In this document: piece by piece, positions 10,240 to 21,479 of the stretch
Numbering within the stretch: the stretch's first letter is position 1
Layout of the letters: every line of letters begins with the position of its first letter
Source of the DNA: Schistocerca nitens
Taxonomy: Eukaryota; Arthropoda; Insecta; Orthoptera; Acrididae
NCBI RefSeq assembly: GCF_023898315.1
Contig: NC_064617.1
Location: 718,969,202-719,033,201 of the forward strand
Reading direction: 5' to 3'
Length of the DNA stretch: 64,000 bases
The notes under the pieces: model-generated
Seen by the model: only the letters and a program-made list of their open reading frames with translations
Databases searched by the model: none
Told to the model about the DNA's origin: nothing
Position numbers and translations under genes: made by a program

Positions 10240-13200
10240 GAGGTGGCCATTAAAATTGCTACACCAAGAAGAAATGCAGATGATAAACGGGTATTCATTG
10301 CACAAATATATTATACTAGAACAGACATGTGAGTACATTTTCACGCAATTTGGGTGCATAGATCCTGAGAAATCGGTACCCGGAACAACCACCTCTGGCC
10401 GTAATAAAGGCCTTGATACGCCTGGGCATTGAGTCAAACAGAGCTTGTATGGCGTGTACAGGTACAGCTGCCCATGCAGCTTCAATACGATACCACAGTT
10501 CATCAAGAGTAGTGAGTGGCGTATTGTGACGAGCCAGTTGCTCGGCTACCATTGACCAGACGTTTTGAATTGGTGAGAGATCTGGAGAATGTGCTGGCCA
10601 GGGCTGCAGTCGAACATTTTCTGTATCCAGAAAGGCCCGTACAGGACCTGCAACATGCGGTCGTGCATTATCCTGCTGAAATGTAGGGTTTCGCAGGGAT
10701 CAAATGAAGGGTAGAGCCACGGGTCGTAACACATCTGAAATGTAACGTCTACCGTTCCAAGTGCCGTCAATGTGAGCAAGAGGTGACCGAGACGTGTAAC
10801 CAATGGCACCCCATACCATTACGAAGGATGATTCGCCAGTATGGCGATGACGAATACACGCTTCCAATGTGCGTTCACCGCGATGTCGCCAAACACGGCT
10901 GCGACCATCATGATGCTGTAAACGGAACCTGGAGTCATCCGAAAAAATGACGTCTTGTCATTCGTGCACCCAGGTTCGTCGTTGAGTTGACTCTGTGATG
11001 CAGCGTCAAGGGTAACAGTAGCCATGGTCTCCGAGCTGATAGTCCATGCTGCTGCAAACGACGTCGAACTGTTCGTGCAGATGGTTGTTGTCTTGCAAAC
11101 GTCCCCATCTGTTGACTTAGGGATCGAGACGTTGAGAGGCACCCACATGCCTTGCTCATGCTGTGGCATCAAGCAGTCAGGCCTGCAAGATGAGTGGCCT
11201 ACCAAGCGACTGGGTTCATTCTTATTTATCTAGTAACATGAACTCTAGTACTCACAATTAAGTTACAAATTATTCTTCTGTATGAATATTACGCAACGGA
11301 AACGCACATCTGACTATTAGTAATTTACACAACTCTGACTGTTCACTACGCAGTGGCAATACCACATTTTCTTTTTTATTTAACGGCTTTGATCAACTCG
11401 TGGCAATCGCACTGAACATGAATGGCGCACACATTATAAATTCTGGATATCATGGCAACATACAATTCGAAGGAAAAGGCCACCAATCATTTTCTTTTCA
11501 CTCTCTTATTTATTCCGATAAATTCTGTAACCTAAACACACAAATTCTATAACCAACAATAACACGTGAGAAATTCCGCCCAGTGGGCATGGCTTTACAT
11601 TGGTGATTCTCTATCTTATGGTCTCGTAATTGTTTAACGCTACAGTGCACTTTCTGGATAGGATGGTGGATCTTTTGCTATATCTCACACTTCGACTCTC
11701 ACAACCATCATCACGAAACTTTCCTCAAGACCGAGCGGTACAAAAGGAACATGCATAACCCACTACCTCTGAAACTACCTTGCTACTCTCCCATGCAAAC
11801 CACACATACTTAAATTTCATGAAATACAAAACACCGGCAACATACAATACAAAACAAGGAATAGTCACAACGTTATAATCCCATCATCTTCTGCTTTCCC
11901 ACTTCAATTAAAATTCATCCCAGTTTCTCACGACACTGCCCCACATCGTAACTTTTCTTTCCTACTACGAACTCTGGACGATATATGCACGTCTTCCTGT
12001 GCAGTGCAAGCCAAGTGGCGTTGCTGGATAGACGGCTGACTCACCTCGCTTCTCTCTCAGAGTATTATAGTTTGAATCCAGCGTCACACGGATGCATAAC
12101 ACGCAAAGTAATATTAAGAACATATTCATCACACACGCGAGTCCTCAACTGATACCATGGACGAATACTTCTCTTTATCCTTTGTCTCATACACAGATTG
12201 AGACTCACACAGTACTCACCACGTGGAAGTACTCGTCTCTAATTACAAGTCCTGCACGCGCCATTTCTTAAATATTCCCAACTTATAGTACACACGCTAG
12301 TAATTCAGCTTAACTTAAGCACTCGGAAGTATTTCAACTTATTGCTACACGTGGTTTCATTGTGACCATTGGTCACTTCCAAAGATTACTACGATCCCAT
12401 TAATATTACCTGCCTGACATTTAATTCTCGACACAAAAGTTCCTGAAATAGAGAAATTATTATTCTAAACTAATCTTAGGTATTTCACATGCATACCATG
12501 TCTCCACTCTTTTGTCCTTACGGAGCACGCCTAAGACAGGTCTTACCAACACTAGATCCAGCGGCCGAGTGCTGAAACATGGCCGTTCTTCAGGTCCTCT
12601 CGCACCTCTGCCTAAGTGGGGGAGCACCTTGCTACCGTATTGGTCAGCCACATTTCAGGCGCTCAAAGCTCAGGTAAATTTCATCTCTTTGGTCCCACCA
12701 AAGGTGACCCAAGTACCGTCTCAAAGATGATCATATATTCACATTCACTATCTGCGGTTAGCAGACGACCATACATTCATTCATTTCACAGATCTCACCA
12801 AACTGGATGTAGGGATTTATTTTGTGGGAGTGCACATGTGATAAATTAAATAAATAAATTGTCATTCTTTCCCACACTGGTATCCGGCTTCGCTGTATTA
12901 ATTGAAATTGAGTTATTTTTACAAAAAATGTGTTGTTCTGACAAGAATAATGAAGTATGTTGTACCCATTTTCAATGTCGGGCGGTACTGTACCGTTTCA
13001 CCGTGGCTGCACGATCCGTTACAGCCATGCGGATAAGATGCCTGTCATCTCGATTGCTAGTGATACGAGGCCGTTGGGATCCAGCACGGCGTTCCGTATT
13101 ATCCTCCTCAACCCCCTGATTCCATATTCTGCTAACAGTCATTGGATTTCGACCAACGCGAGCAGCAATGTCGCGAAACGATAAACAGCAATCGCGATAG

Positions 13201-13271
13201 GCTACAATCCGACCTTTATCAAAGTCGGAAACGTGATGGTACGCATTTCTCCTCCTTACACGAGGCATCAC
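10240..13271 (-). pseudogene. Tc1-like transposase B, interrupted
   Basis: The N-terminal half (13271 down to about 13005) is open: MMPRVRRRNAYHHVSDFDKG, then a helix-turn-helix with YRDCCLSFRDIAARVGR and the GRPR-like RITSNRDDRHLIRMAV. The insertion at 11131-13004 cuts the protein just after this. The rest resumes at about 11130 with SRSLSQQMGTFARQQPSART and the second helix-turn-helix RRRLQQHGLSARRP, then continues in shifted frames through the DDE region to about 10370. It would bind the terminal repeats and cut at TA in intact relatives; this copy cannot. Confidence 0.82.
11131..13004. mobile_element. Unclassified insertion inside Tc1 B
   Basis: Defined by comparison with copy E: the host sequence jumps from GGGATCGAGACG to GTGGCTGCACG across 1.87 kb. 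The insert has no open frame above about 86 codons with a recognisable domain. Its ends (TGAGAGGCACCC on the left, GTACCGTTTCAC on the right) are not convincing inverted repeats, and the target duplication is at most CGT. It has an A-rich AATAAATAAATAAA stretch near 12845. It could be a non-autonomous element or a solo LTR; I cannot say which. Confidence 0.55.
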
Positions 13272-13498
13272 AACGTTTCACTAGGCAACGCCGGTCAACT
13301 GGTGTTTGTGTATGAGAAATCGGTTGGGAACTTTCCTCATGTCAGCACGTTGTAGGTGTCGCCACCGGCGCCAACCTTGTGTGAATGCTCTGAAAAGCTA
13401 ATCATTTGCATATCACAACATCTTCTTCCTGTCGGTTAAATTTCGCGTCTGTAGCACGTCATCTTCGTGGAGTAGCAATTTTAATGGCCAGTAGTGTA

Positions 13499-14536
13499 TA
13501 TTTATAATTAAAAATGGCATAGATTTCGCCACATGGGAAAGCAGGATATAATACACGTAAGTAAATGGTTCTGTCAGAGACGCGACCTGTTATTAGTATC
13601 GCCTGCGGTAGATACTCGACTAATTGTATTTACAAAGTAACGAAACTGAATTTTTTAATATAAATAACTGGAATTTATCCATGGGCAATTCTTAGTTCCT
13701 ACCTGAACACCATGCATATTTTTAGATCTTACCAGAACGCTATGAGGAAAGCAATAAGAAAGGGCGAAGACGAAGCATGAGAGAATGAAAGATACAAATG
13801 AGGAAAATATTTGCTATATTCTACAGTGTAACGATACAGAACCTCAGTATAAACAATATTTTTAGTAAATGTTCTTTCCTCATTCGCTAAAAATCTTTGC
13901 TTCCCATGTTCACAAATATAAAATTTCAAATCATTAAAGATAGAGCTCTACTTGTTGTTTGTCCATGTGACTTATTAATGATAATAACAAATGCCGGAAT
14001 TACTGGGAATCGTGTTCTTTGAATCTCAAAAGATAAAATAGTACCAGAATAAGTTATATGTACACTTAGAACCAAAATTCGCTAATTTTGTACGATTCTA
14101 GGTAAAATTTGGCTATCAATAGCATTATTGTATAAACATTGACACGAATTCTGGTTCTACTAACTAGTTCTTCTTTCGCATTTTTTTTGTAAGAAGAAGA
14201 ACGATGGAGTTAATTTTTAGTGGTAATTTGTTTGGTGGCAAACAACTTGCAGACAGAGAATTCAAAAGGTCTACTGCATAGTAGTTATAATTTCGTATTC
14301 ATTATCAAAATTTATTTTATTTTCCATGTTCACGTACTGGAGCTTTAATGCGTCATAGCTACGAATATGAAAGCATCTACTTCCTTTTACTACTCTTAAC
14401 TTCTACGTACACACACGAGTTTTTGTTTGTGCACATCTATGGCTAAGTACTTTTCGAATAATATAAGTTTCGTTGGCCTTCTTATGTAATTCATATTAAA
14501 TTCGGTACCTCAATTTTCGTGTTCACGTATTAATAT
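13499..14536. other. No gene recognised
   Basis: AT-rich sequence with only short frames; nothing recognisable on either strand. Confidence 0.6.
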
Positions 14537-14700
14537 TATGATTAACAATGGTCGGGTGTTCCGCAGCAGCTGTCGGGTTCTTTCGTAGGAACTGGTTATG
14601 ATTAACAATGGTAGGGTGTTCCGTAGCAGTTGTCAGTTGTTCCGTAGAAATTGGTAGTTTTTCGTTAGGAAGTGTCAGTTGTTCCTTAGTAGGTGTCAAA
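14537..14700. repeat. Degenerate short tandem repeats
   Basis: ATGATTAACAATGGT followed by GGGTGTTCCGYAGCAGYTGT occurs twice (about 14537 and 14599). Shorter TGTCAGTTGTTCC echoes continue to about 14700. Confidence 0.6.
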
Positions 14701-15114
14701 ACGTGTATAAGCTGATGTGAATGGCTGTTTCTCTTTCAGCTCCTCACAAATCAGAGCTTGGGAGACCTGCTCTTCATAGATTCATATACGCCCAGTATCG
14801 AACAAGGCAAGAAATTAAGACGGCTGCAATATAAGCTTAATGAACCGTCAATTAGGGTGGTTCACAAACAACAACTCAAGTACACATGTTATTCCAAAAC
14901 GTTATCGTGGAAGTAGGGGCCAGGAAGTGCTGGTGAAATAACACACACAGCTAAAGATACCTTTTTCTTTTAAAAGACTTTCTCAATAATAAATTTTTAA
15001 GTCTGGCAGTCTTTAAAACAACAATTTCAAAAACAATTTCCAATAGCTGACAAATTTTCTTTATGAAAAAGAGATTGCAAGTTATGACGTTAACAACTTT
15101 CCAATAATAAGATG

Positions 15115-15179
<65 letters not shown>

Positions 15180-15449
15180 CAACAAATTTAAAAAACTCTT
15201 TTAAATAGCTGGCAAATTTTCTCTATGTAAAGGATATTGAAAGGTATGACGTTAACAACTTCCCAATAATACGATTTTAAACTTATCATATATACAGATA
15301 AGAGAACAATTCCTTAAAAAAACCTTTAAGCAGCTAGTTTGTTCTAAAGTTAAAATAGTTGTCTCTTACCAATTACTTATATTACACCTGTCAGTTGTTA
15401 CAAAATAAATGTGAACAAGCCAGCACACAAACCTTCACATTAAATGCAG
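14701..15449. repeat. AT-rich duplicated block around a TA microsatellite
   Basis: Two direct copies of a roughly 100-bp unit (AATAGCTGACAAATTTTCT..., GACGTTAACAACTT..., CAATAATA) lie at about 15024-15116 and 15180-15285, on both sides of the TA tract. No coding potential. This looks like part of an unclassified repeat. Confidence 0.55.
15117..15175. repeat. (TA)n microsatellite
   Basis: Uninterrupted TA dinucleotides for about 58 bases. Confidence 0.97.
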
Positions 15450-16290
15450 TTCCCAAAAAAATTTTCCTTAGCTCGGTGAGGGAGTGACACGTCTAAAGGG
15501 GCCAAAATCATAATAGTCGGAATAGTTATTGGTGGTCTACAGGGCCACAACAGATCAGCCCCAAAACTTGCATTACAAGCCACCCTCTCCCCGAGTTACC
15601 CAAATTCAGAAGATGTAGCAAGGGCGGTGCCTGCACAGACTCCAAACCACAGAGACACGCGACACCGACCCTAAGTCACCCAATCAAGGTGTGAATGAAA
15701 CGGCCCGACCAAGAAGCAATTACCACATTCCCGCGGACAGGCTAACGAAAACTGTGGTGGGAAGACCCCAACAAAACCACTGGTGAAGAAACTCATACAC
15801 GGCACTAGAACTTGAAAAAAACCCTACATAAAAACAGCACTCAACTTCTCACACTCCACCACAGCGCCGGGAACACGTTGCACTTCCTTATGCTCGCCAG
15901 ACCCAACCGCTACCAGTGGTTTCAACGGCCGATAAGTAGACATACGGTCCCACGTGCTGATCCGCACCACAGCTTCTAAGCTTCATAAGCCACGTACATG
16001 CGGGCAAGGCAGACTTAGCCCCTGACAGCGAAGAGGTCGCCCAAACACGTGGCGAGCAGTTGACGACCCCCAACAGCAGGGCCCCGCTCGCGCCACCACC
16101 TCTCTCCGTAACAGCCCAGGACGTACCCCTCGATCGTCACGCGACCGTGTACTTGCTCCACCTCCCGCCAGAGGGCGGTAGCGATCCAAACAGCACGCCA
16201 CACCGAAAGCGCCACCGCAAACACTAGACGCGAAGCGGAAGCACTCCGCCTGGCGCGCTTTTCGAAGAGCCGGACACAACTACGGCTCAC
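15450..16290. other. GC-rich, CpG-containing block without a recognised gene
   Basis: Clearly more GC-rich than its surroundings, with many CpG sites, ending about 120 bp before the UGT exon's acceptor-like site. Open frames on the minus strand (for example 15983-16290) look like composition artefacts: Arg/Cys/Gly-rich and domain-free. It may be an unclassified repeat end or a promoter-proximal region of the neighbouring gene. The sequence alone does not decide. Confidence 0.45.
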
Positions 16291-16390
16291 TTAGATTTTA
16301 TTGAATATAATACATTTTATTTCGCTCTTTCCAATTTTCCAGTATTTGTATCCAACGTTAAGAAGCAGAACGTAAAGTCTGGGATAGCAT

Positions 16391-16410
16391 ATTTTCTTTT
16401 ACTTTTTCAG
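16391..16410 (+). promoter_or_regulatory. Likely 3' splice site before the UGT exon
   Basis: Pyrimidine-rich ATTTTCTTTTACTTTTTCAG ends at 16410. If it is used, the exon starts at 16411 with a short 5' UTR before the start codon. A weaker CTGCCTCCCAG lies at 16441-16451. Confidence 0.5.
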
Positions 16411-16472
16411 ATTTTGTGACCGATATATCGGATAATTTGTCTGCCTCCCAGATGAAATCTGAACCAGTCGCC

Positions 16473-16646
16473 ATGCAGGCTACCTTGCTGCTGCTGCTGC
16501 TGTTTACGGGCTGTTCCATGTCGGCGAGGATTCTGGGCATCAACCCCACGGCGTCCATCAGCCACCAGAAGCCGTTCCTCATCATCATGCGGGCTCTCGC
16601 CGAGAGGGGCCACCAGGTGACCGCCATCACCAGTAATCCACTAAAG
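16473..16646 (+). CDS. UDP-glucuronosyltransferase, first coding exon
   Basis: Encodes 58 residues: a hydrophobic signal peptide (MQATLLLLLLFTGCSMSA), then ARILGINPTASISHQ, PFLIIMRALAERGHQVTAIT and SNPLK. This is the N-terminal acceptor-binding pattern of insect UGTs, membrane enzymes of the ER that add sugar from UDP-sugar to small lipophilic compounds. The Met at 16473 is preferred: GTCGCC precedes it, and it gives a normal-length signal peptide. A Met at 16452 is in frame but in weaker context. The exon ends in AAG with GTCAGC following at 16647, a good donor in phase 0. No second exon was found downstream, where a Tc1 element begins 32 bp past the exon end. Long introns could place it outside the window, or this could be a stranded exon. 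Confidence 0.82.
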
Positions 16647-16814
16647 GTCAGCATCTAGTGCAACAGTTTCGTCTTATACACTGCTGGTCACTAAAACTGC
16701 AACACCACAGAGGCGGCATGTTACAAACATCGAGATGGCGTGGAGTGCACTACGCGCTGAGATGTGCAGCACAGCAGTATGAAATAGGCGGGAGTAAACG
16801 CCATCTATATACAG

Positions 16815-18122
16815 AGTGTTTCGTTTCAATTGAGATAGCTAAATATTTCGAAAATGGCGCATCGCAAGAAAAAAAATGTTCTAGGTAAAAAGTTAGGAAC
16901 AGTAGAGGAGACATGTGTCCATGCCACAACTGGCCACCTCCTAACCACCCCTAATGCGTGGGCGGGATCAACTTTGTATTTTCAAAAGTGAACCCACCAT
17001 TTTTATTGCACACTCGGATTCTACGCCAAAAATTACGTGCGATTTACTCAAACCATTGTTTTACATTCATGGTTCATGGCGCTGTAATATCAAATGTGTC
17101 TGCTTTTGCAATTAAGAACGAAGACATTTGATTCTACATTTCATTTACGATGTAAACGTAAATCTTTGTGTTCTAAAGGTGATACTGATGTTCAAATGCT
17201 ACTCCAGAGTTGCAAATGTGATTGTGTAATCCAAATAATGCGGCTAAACATTAACATTTCTGGCAAATAAGCTACTTGTACGGTAACATAGTTTTCTGTT
17301 CCCTATGTGGTTGTTTGTTGTGAGTCATCAAACCATCGGAATTCTTGATTTCGATGGCCGCCCACGAACCCCGCCACCAAGGTGTCTGATTTCGGTGTGT
17401 GTTTCTATCCAAAGGTAAAATGTCGACGTAGTGATAGTGAAAGGCGCACCTACCATGGATACATATATATCGTGGGAAAACCACATGCGCACCGAAATCG
17501 AGCACTCCTATTGGTAAGAGGCAAGGTGACTCACCGACATCAAGCATCCCTATGGGAACAAAAGACTATACATTTACGTCGTTGCTCCTGCATCACCCTA
17601 AATGTAGTTTCCCACCAGAGATTGAAACGGCTAACTATACTGTACTGTACAATCAAATTTGCAACACTAAAGTAAATTTCGAACATCAATGGCGATCGTT
17701 ACAACACAAAGGCTTGCGTTTGCATCGTAAATGAAATGTTGAATCAAATCACTCGATTTTTAATTGCAAAAAACAATCACACTTGATATTAAATTGTCAA
17801 TAACTGCATCATCTACCACGAAGGGAGAACAATGGTTTCAGTAAACTATGCGTGTTTTTTGCCGTAGAATCCGAATGTGCAATAAAATGGAAGCTTCCCA
17901 TTTGAAAATACAAAGTTAACCCACCCACGCAGGAGGGGAGGTTAAGAGATGGGCAGTTGTAGCACAGACAGATGCCCCCTTTCCTAACATTAATTTGTTA
18001 CTTACAATATTTTTTTTCCGTGCGACGCATCGTTTTCAAGATATTTAGATGTCTCATGTTACAAAAAAAAATAAATAAATAAATAAAAAAAATAAAAAAA
18101 ATAAAAATAAAAAAAACCCTGT
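16815..18122. mobile_element. Long-TIR foldback (MITE-like) element
   Basis: The two halves are inverted repeats of about 400 bp. Left segments such as AACTTTGTATTTTCAAAAGT and CACTCGGATTCTACG recur inverted near 17900 and 17870. A second inverted pair lies around 17100-17230 and 17640-17780. Outer ends look like ACAGAGTGTTT and, inverted, ACAGGGTTTT. There is no transposase. The right end is followed by an A-rich run at 18065-18118. Confidence 0.75.
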
Positions 18123-18527
18123 GTTAGAAAAATCACGTATCGGGTATATCATTCAGAAATCACATTTGAATGTTGTGAGTGGGCTGACGTGTAAAGGTAA
18201 ACTTCAAGAGGCAGGTGTCGAAATTTGAAAGCGATAGAGCGTGGCCTATCGAGATCGAGGTGTACGTTACGCGATATTGCTGCTCATGTTGGTCGGGATA
18301 CCACGATTTTCATGCGAATACGAAATCGGATGGTTCAGGATTTCCACGGCCCTACTCGACTAGCGCTCGAAAAAACAAGATGTATGCATAGGTCGGCCGT
18401 GTAAGATTGTACCTTAAAGTCAGAAAATGGACTTGACTGCAGCAAGGTCAGTGTGACGACATCTTGAGTTCCACAATCTGACACATAGTGACCGTTGGTG
18501 CGGCTTTCTTTGAAGCGGCAGCAGGAA

Positions 18528-18586
18528 GAGGAGAGAGAGAGAGAGAGAGACAGAGGGGGAGAGAGTGAGAGAGAGACACAGAGAGG

Positions 18587-18618
<32 letters not shown>

Positions 18619-18622
18619 GACG
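18528..18622. repeat. (GA)n microsatellite
   Basis: GA-rich low-complexity tract with interspersed CAGAG and GGGA. It creates artificial Ser/Leu-rich frames on the minus strand. Confidence 0.95.
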
Positions 18623-18850
18623 CGGCGACAGTAGTGCACCCATCGACTAAACTGGGCGACAGTACTGCATCCATCGACTACGCTGGACATACGAGCGTTA
18701 TCACGCCCTCTTTCCTGGTTCTGTCGCAGCATCACGGTAGAAGTGTCCACCTGTGGAGGCTCCGGGAGAAAGATCGTTGTCGTATCACATTTGACAACCA
18801 CCATATGTGGCCCAGCACCTGGTGCGATGGTGTGGAGCGCAATAATTTTG

Positions 18851-19052
18851 CCGGCCGGTGAGGCCGCTCGGTTCTAGGCGCTTCAATCTGGAACCGCGCG
18901 ACCGCTACGGTCGCAGGTTCGAATCCTGCCTCGGGCAGGGATATGTGTGATGTCCTTAGGTTAGTTATGTTTAAGTAGTTCTAAGGTATAGGGGACTGAT
19001 GACCTCAGATCTTAAGTCCCATAGTATTGAGAGCCATTTGAACCATTTTTTT
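18851..19052 (+). mobile_element. tRNA-Leu/Ser-like SINE, main family
   Basis: Head CCGGCCGGTGAGGCCGCTCG, B box GGTTCGAATCC, 3' end GAGCCATTTGAACCATTTTT. Imperfect 12-bp duplication GCAATAATTTTG (18839-18850) and GCCATAACTTTG (19053-19064). Confidence 0.9.
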
Positions 19053-19331
19053 GCCATAACTTTGGCTCGCAAAGCTGGTAATTTGGACAACAGCCGTTAC
19101 ATTTCTGATGTGTTGACCCCGGCGAGTGCTCCCTATCTTCTGGGCCTCTCTGACCTACTTTAGTACAGAAGGTGTTCGACTGTTATCTTAACGAGCACGT
19201 TCGTCACATACCACACTCACTGGGAACAGATGGACATGGGTTGCCGAGAAATTGGCTCGCCAGCACTCGCCAGCCATTACGATTGAAGAACTCTGCCATA
19301 AAGATGATATATTATGGAATGATATACCCGC

Positions 19332-19538
19332 GTCGGCCGCTGTGGCCGAGCGGTTCTAGGCGCTTCAGTCCGGAACCGCGCTGCTGCTACGGTCGCAGGT
19401 TCGAATCCCGCCTCGGGCATGGATGTGTGTGGTGTCCTTAAGTTAGTTAGGTTTAAGTAGTTCTAAGTCTAGGTGACTGATGACCTCAGATGTTGAGTCA
19501 CATAGTGCTTAGAGCCATTTGAACAATTTTTTTTTGTT
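19332..19538 (+). mobile_element. tRNA-Leu/Ser-like SINE, main family
   Basis: Perfect 15-bp target duplication GAATGATATACCCGC at 19317-19331 and 19539-19553, with canonical A and B boxes. The perfect duplication marks it as one of the younger insertions here. Confidence 0.95.
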
Positions 19539-19958
19539 GAATGATATACCCGCACCTTTCATCCAAGCTCAATTCAACTCGATGCATAGCAAGGCTAGAC
19601 TCATTGCTGCTTCCAGAGGAGGCAGAAAAGCACACTGAATTTCGCACCGTGTATGCACCCAAATCACTTACGGATATAATCACTTATTTTTTCTACTAAC
19701 TGCGACAAACGATGATGCCAGATTACAGTTCTTCAGTTTGGCTATGTACAGGAATGAGCGTCTGAGAACGGGGCTGCAACTCCAAAGCTAGTCAGGAAAA
19801 ACTTTAAGTACAAAAAAAGTAAAATAAAAGCAAAGTTTAGTGGCGGAATTCCTCTTTCCAAAACCAAAATCTTCCTACTTGACTGTATCAGTACAGTAAG
19901 TAAAATTAAGTTATTTGCTATCCTTGCTGGAGTTGCAGTTTTAAGGATCAGCAGTGTA

Positions 19959-20194
19959 GATACACAAGCAAGACACAAAGATGACGAAAGACTAGAGAAT
20001 TTACTACGAGCTTTCTATATATCGCGGAAATACTCATTGGGTCATAGTATCAATGCCCTATAAACTCCATAGTGAATTATCATAACAAAAATTCTGCTGC
20101 CGTAACTGAACGACTTTACGGGGAACCTAGTCTTTTCCGAGTTTCTGTCTCCACGCTTTATGCTTTCTGTCGTATTTTTAATTATGGATACTTC
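19959..20194. other. No gene recognised
   Basis: Short unassigned gap between Tc1 C and the antisense LINE. Confidence 0.6.
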
Positions 20195-21479
20195 TTTCTA
20201 CATATATATCTCTAATCTGCGCTTTATATCCAAGTGCTTGATAGAGGACTCACAGATCCACTTTCAGACATTTTCCCTTCCGTTCCACTCTCGAATAGCA
20301 CGTGGGAGAAACGAATACCTAAATTTTGTGTGCGACATTTGACTTCTCTTTTTTATTACGATGGTCAGTTCTCCCTATGCAGATCGGAGTCAATAAAATA
20401 TTTTGTATTCGCAGGAGAAATAGGGCGACTGAAATTTCGTGGAAGATTTCGCCATAACGAAAAGCGCTTTTGTTTTAATGATTGGCACCTTAACTCGCTT
20501 ATCATATCCGCGACACTCTCCCCCACGTTCAGCGATAACACAAAAGGAGTTGCCCTTCTTTGGACTTTTCCGATGCCCTCCGTCAGTCCTCTCCGATAAG
20601 TATCCCATATCGCGCAGCAGTGCTCTAGCAGAGGAAGGTCTATCGTAGTGTAGGCAGTCTACAACATCTATTGCTCCTTCGAAGTATTCTGCAAGTAGAA
20701 CTCATACTTTCGTTCGCATTCGCCACAACATTTTTAGTGTGATGGCTCCAGTTTAAGTTGTTTGTAATTGTAGTCTCTAGGTATTCAGCAGAACCGACAA
20801 CCATTAAAGTTGTATGTTTTATTGTGTAACCGAAATTTAACGGCTTCTTTTTAATACTCATGTGGAGGACCCCACAATTTTCGTTGTTCAGGTTCAGTTG
20901 TCACTTTTCACACCATAGAGATATCTTGCCTAAACCATTTTCTAAGATCTTGTGATGAATTTACTAGACGGTAAGCGACAGCATCATTTGAAAACAAACT
21001 AAGAGCCCTTTTTAAATTGTCTCCCAGTTCGTTTATACACGGTTTTTCAGGACCTCACGAACTTTGAGGGATGTTAGGTCACACAAAGACTTTCATTTTT
21101 TGTTAAAGGACGTATACGTTTTGGTCCCCATTTATGAGTTAGGGGCATAGTCTTAATGAACGTCACCATGTAGCGACCTGCTGAGCAGCTCCTAGTGAGT
21201 TTGTTGTTCTGTGGAGTCGTACCAGTCCTGTCAATCAGCTTGTGTTGCAGTAATATTGTATCTTCAATGTCGTGCATCTTACTAGTGCTGAATTCGGATT
21301 TTCTTGCTGTTAATACTCAATGAAACATTGGATATGGATTTGATGAGCTCACTGACATGATTATGTGTTACGGAGGGATGAAGATAAATGGAAGAGCAGC
21401 TCCTCGTATCTACTGAAGCCGGATCCATAATAGGAGAAATCCACCCCACTGTACCTTTGTTGCAATTCATGGACGCTTA

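Larger units (their letters stand above)
10237..13496 (-). mobile_element. Tc1-like transposon B, split by an insertion
   Basis: The right end reads CACTACTGGCCATTAAAATT on the minus strand, with TA at 13497-13498. The left end is a mutated version with TA at 10235-10236. The interior aligns along its length with copy E at 22959-24484. Comparison with E shows that 11131-13004 is foreign sequence inserted between the DNA-binding and catalytic halves of the transposase. Confidence 0.88.
18215..19760 (+). pseudogene. Tc1-like transposase C remnant
   Basis: The DNA-binding part is recognisable but frame-broken at 18215-18375 (residues resembling RDIAAHVGRDTT). The catalytic half lies on both sides of the SINE at 18851-19052 (about 18635-18850 and 19065-19330), with a further stretch after the second SINE. 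The expected D,D,E motifs are not intact. Confidence 0.6.
16679..19956 (+). mobile_element. Tc1-like transposon C, heavily interrupted
   Basis: Terminal repeats CACTGCTGGTCACTAAAACT (16679) and, inverted at 19956, CACTGCTGATCCTTAAAACT, both beside TA (16677-16678 and 19957-19958). Inside are a foldback element (16815-18122), a GA microsatellite (18528-18622) and two SINEs with target duplications. After subtracting the insertions about 1.5 kb of Tc1 remains. Confidence 0.85.

Noticed and set aside
15888..16290. Minus-strand Arg/Cys-rich frames upstream of UGT
   Set aside because: Composition-driven overlapping frames in a GC-rich block without recognisable motifs.
16416..16472. An N-terminal extension of the UGT exon upstream of 16473
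   Set aside because: The upstream frame begins at a GTG just after an acceptor-like site. The Met at 16452 has weaker context, and the extension precedes the signal peptide.
18335..18804. Ser/Leu-rich open frames on the minus strand
   Set aside because: Caused by the (GA)n microsatellite read as TC repeats.
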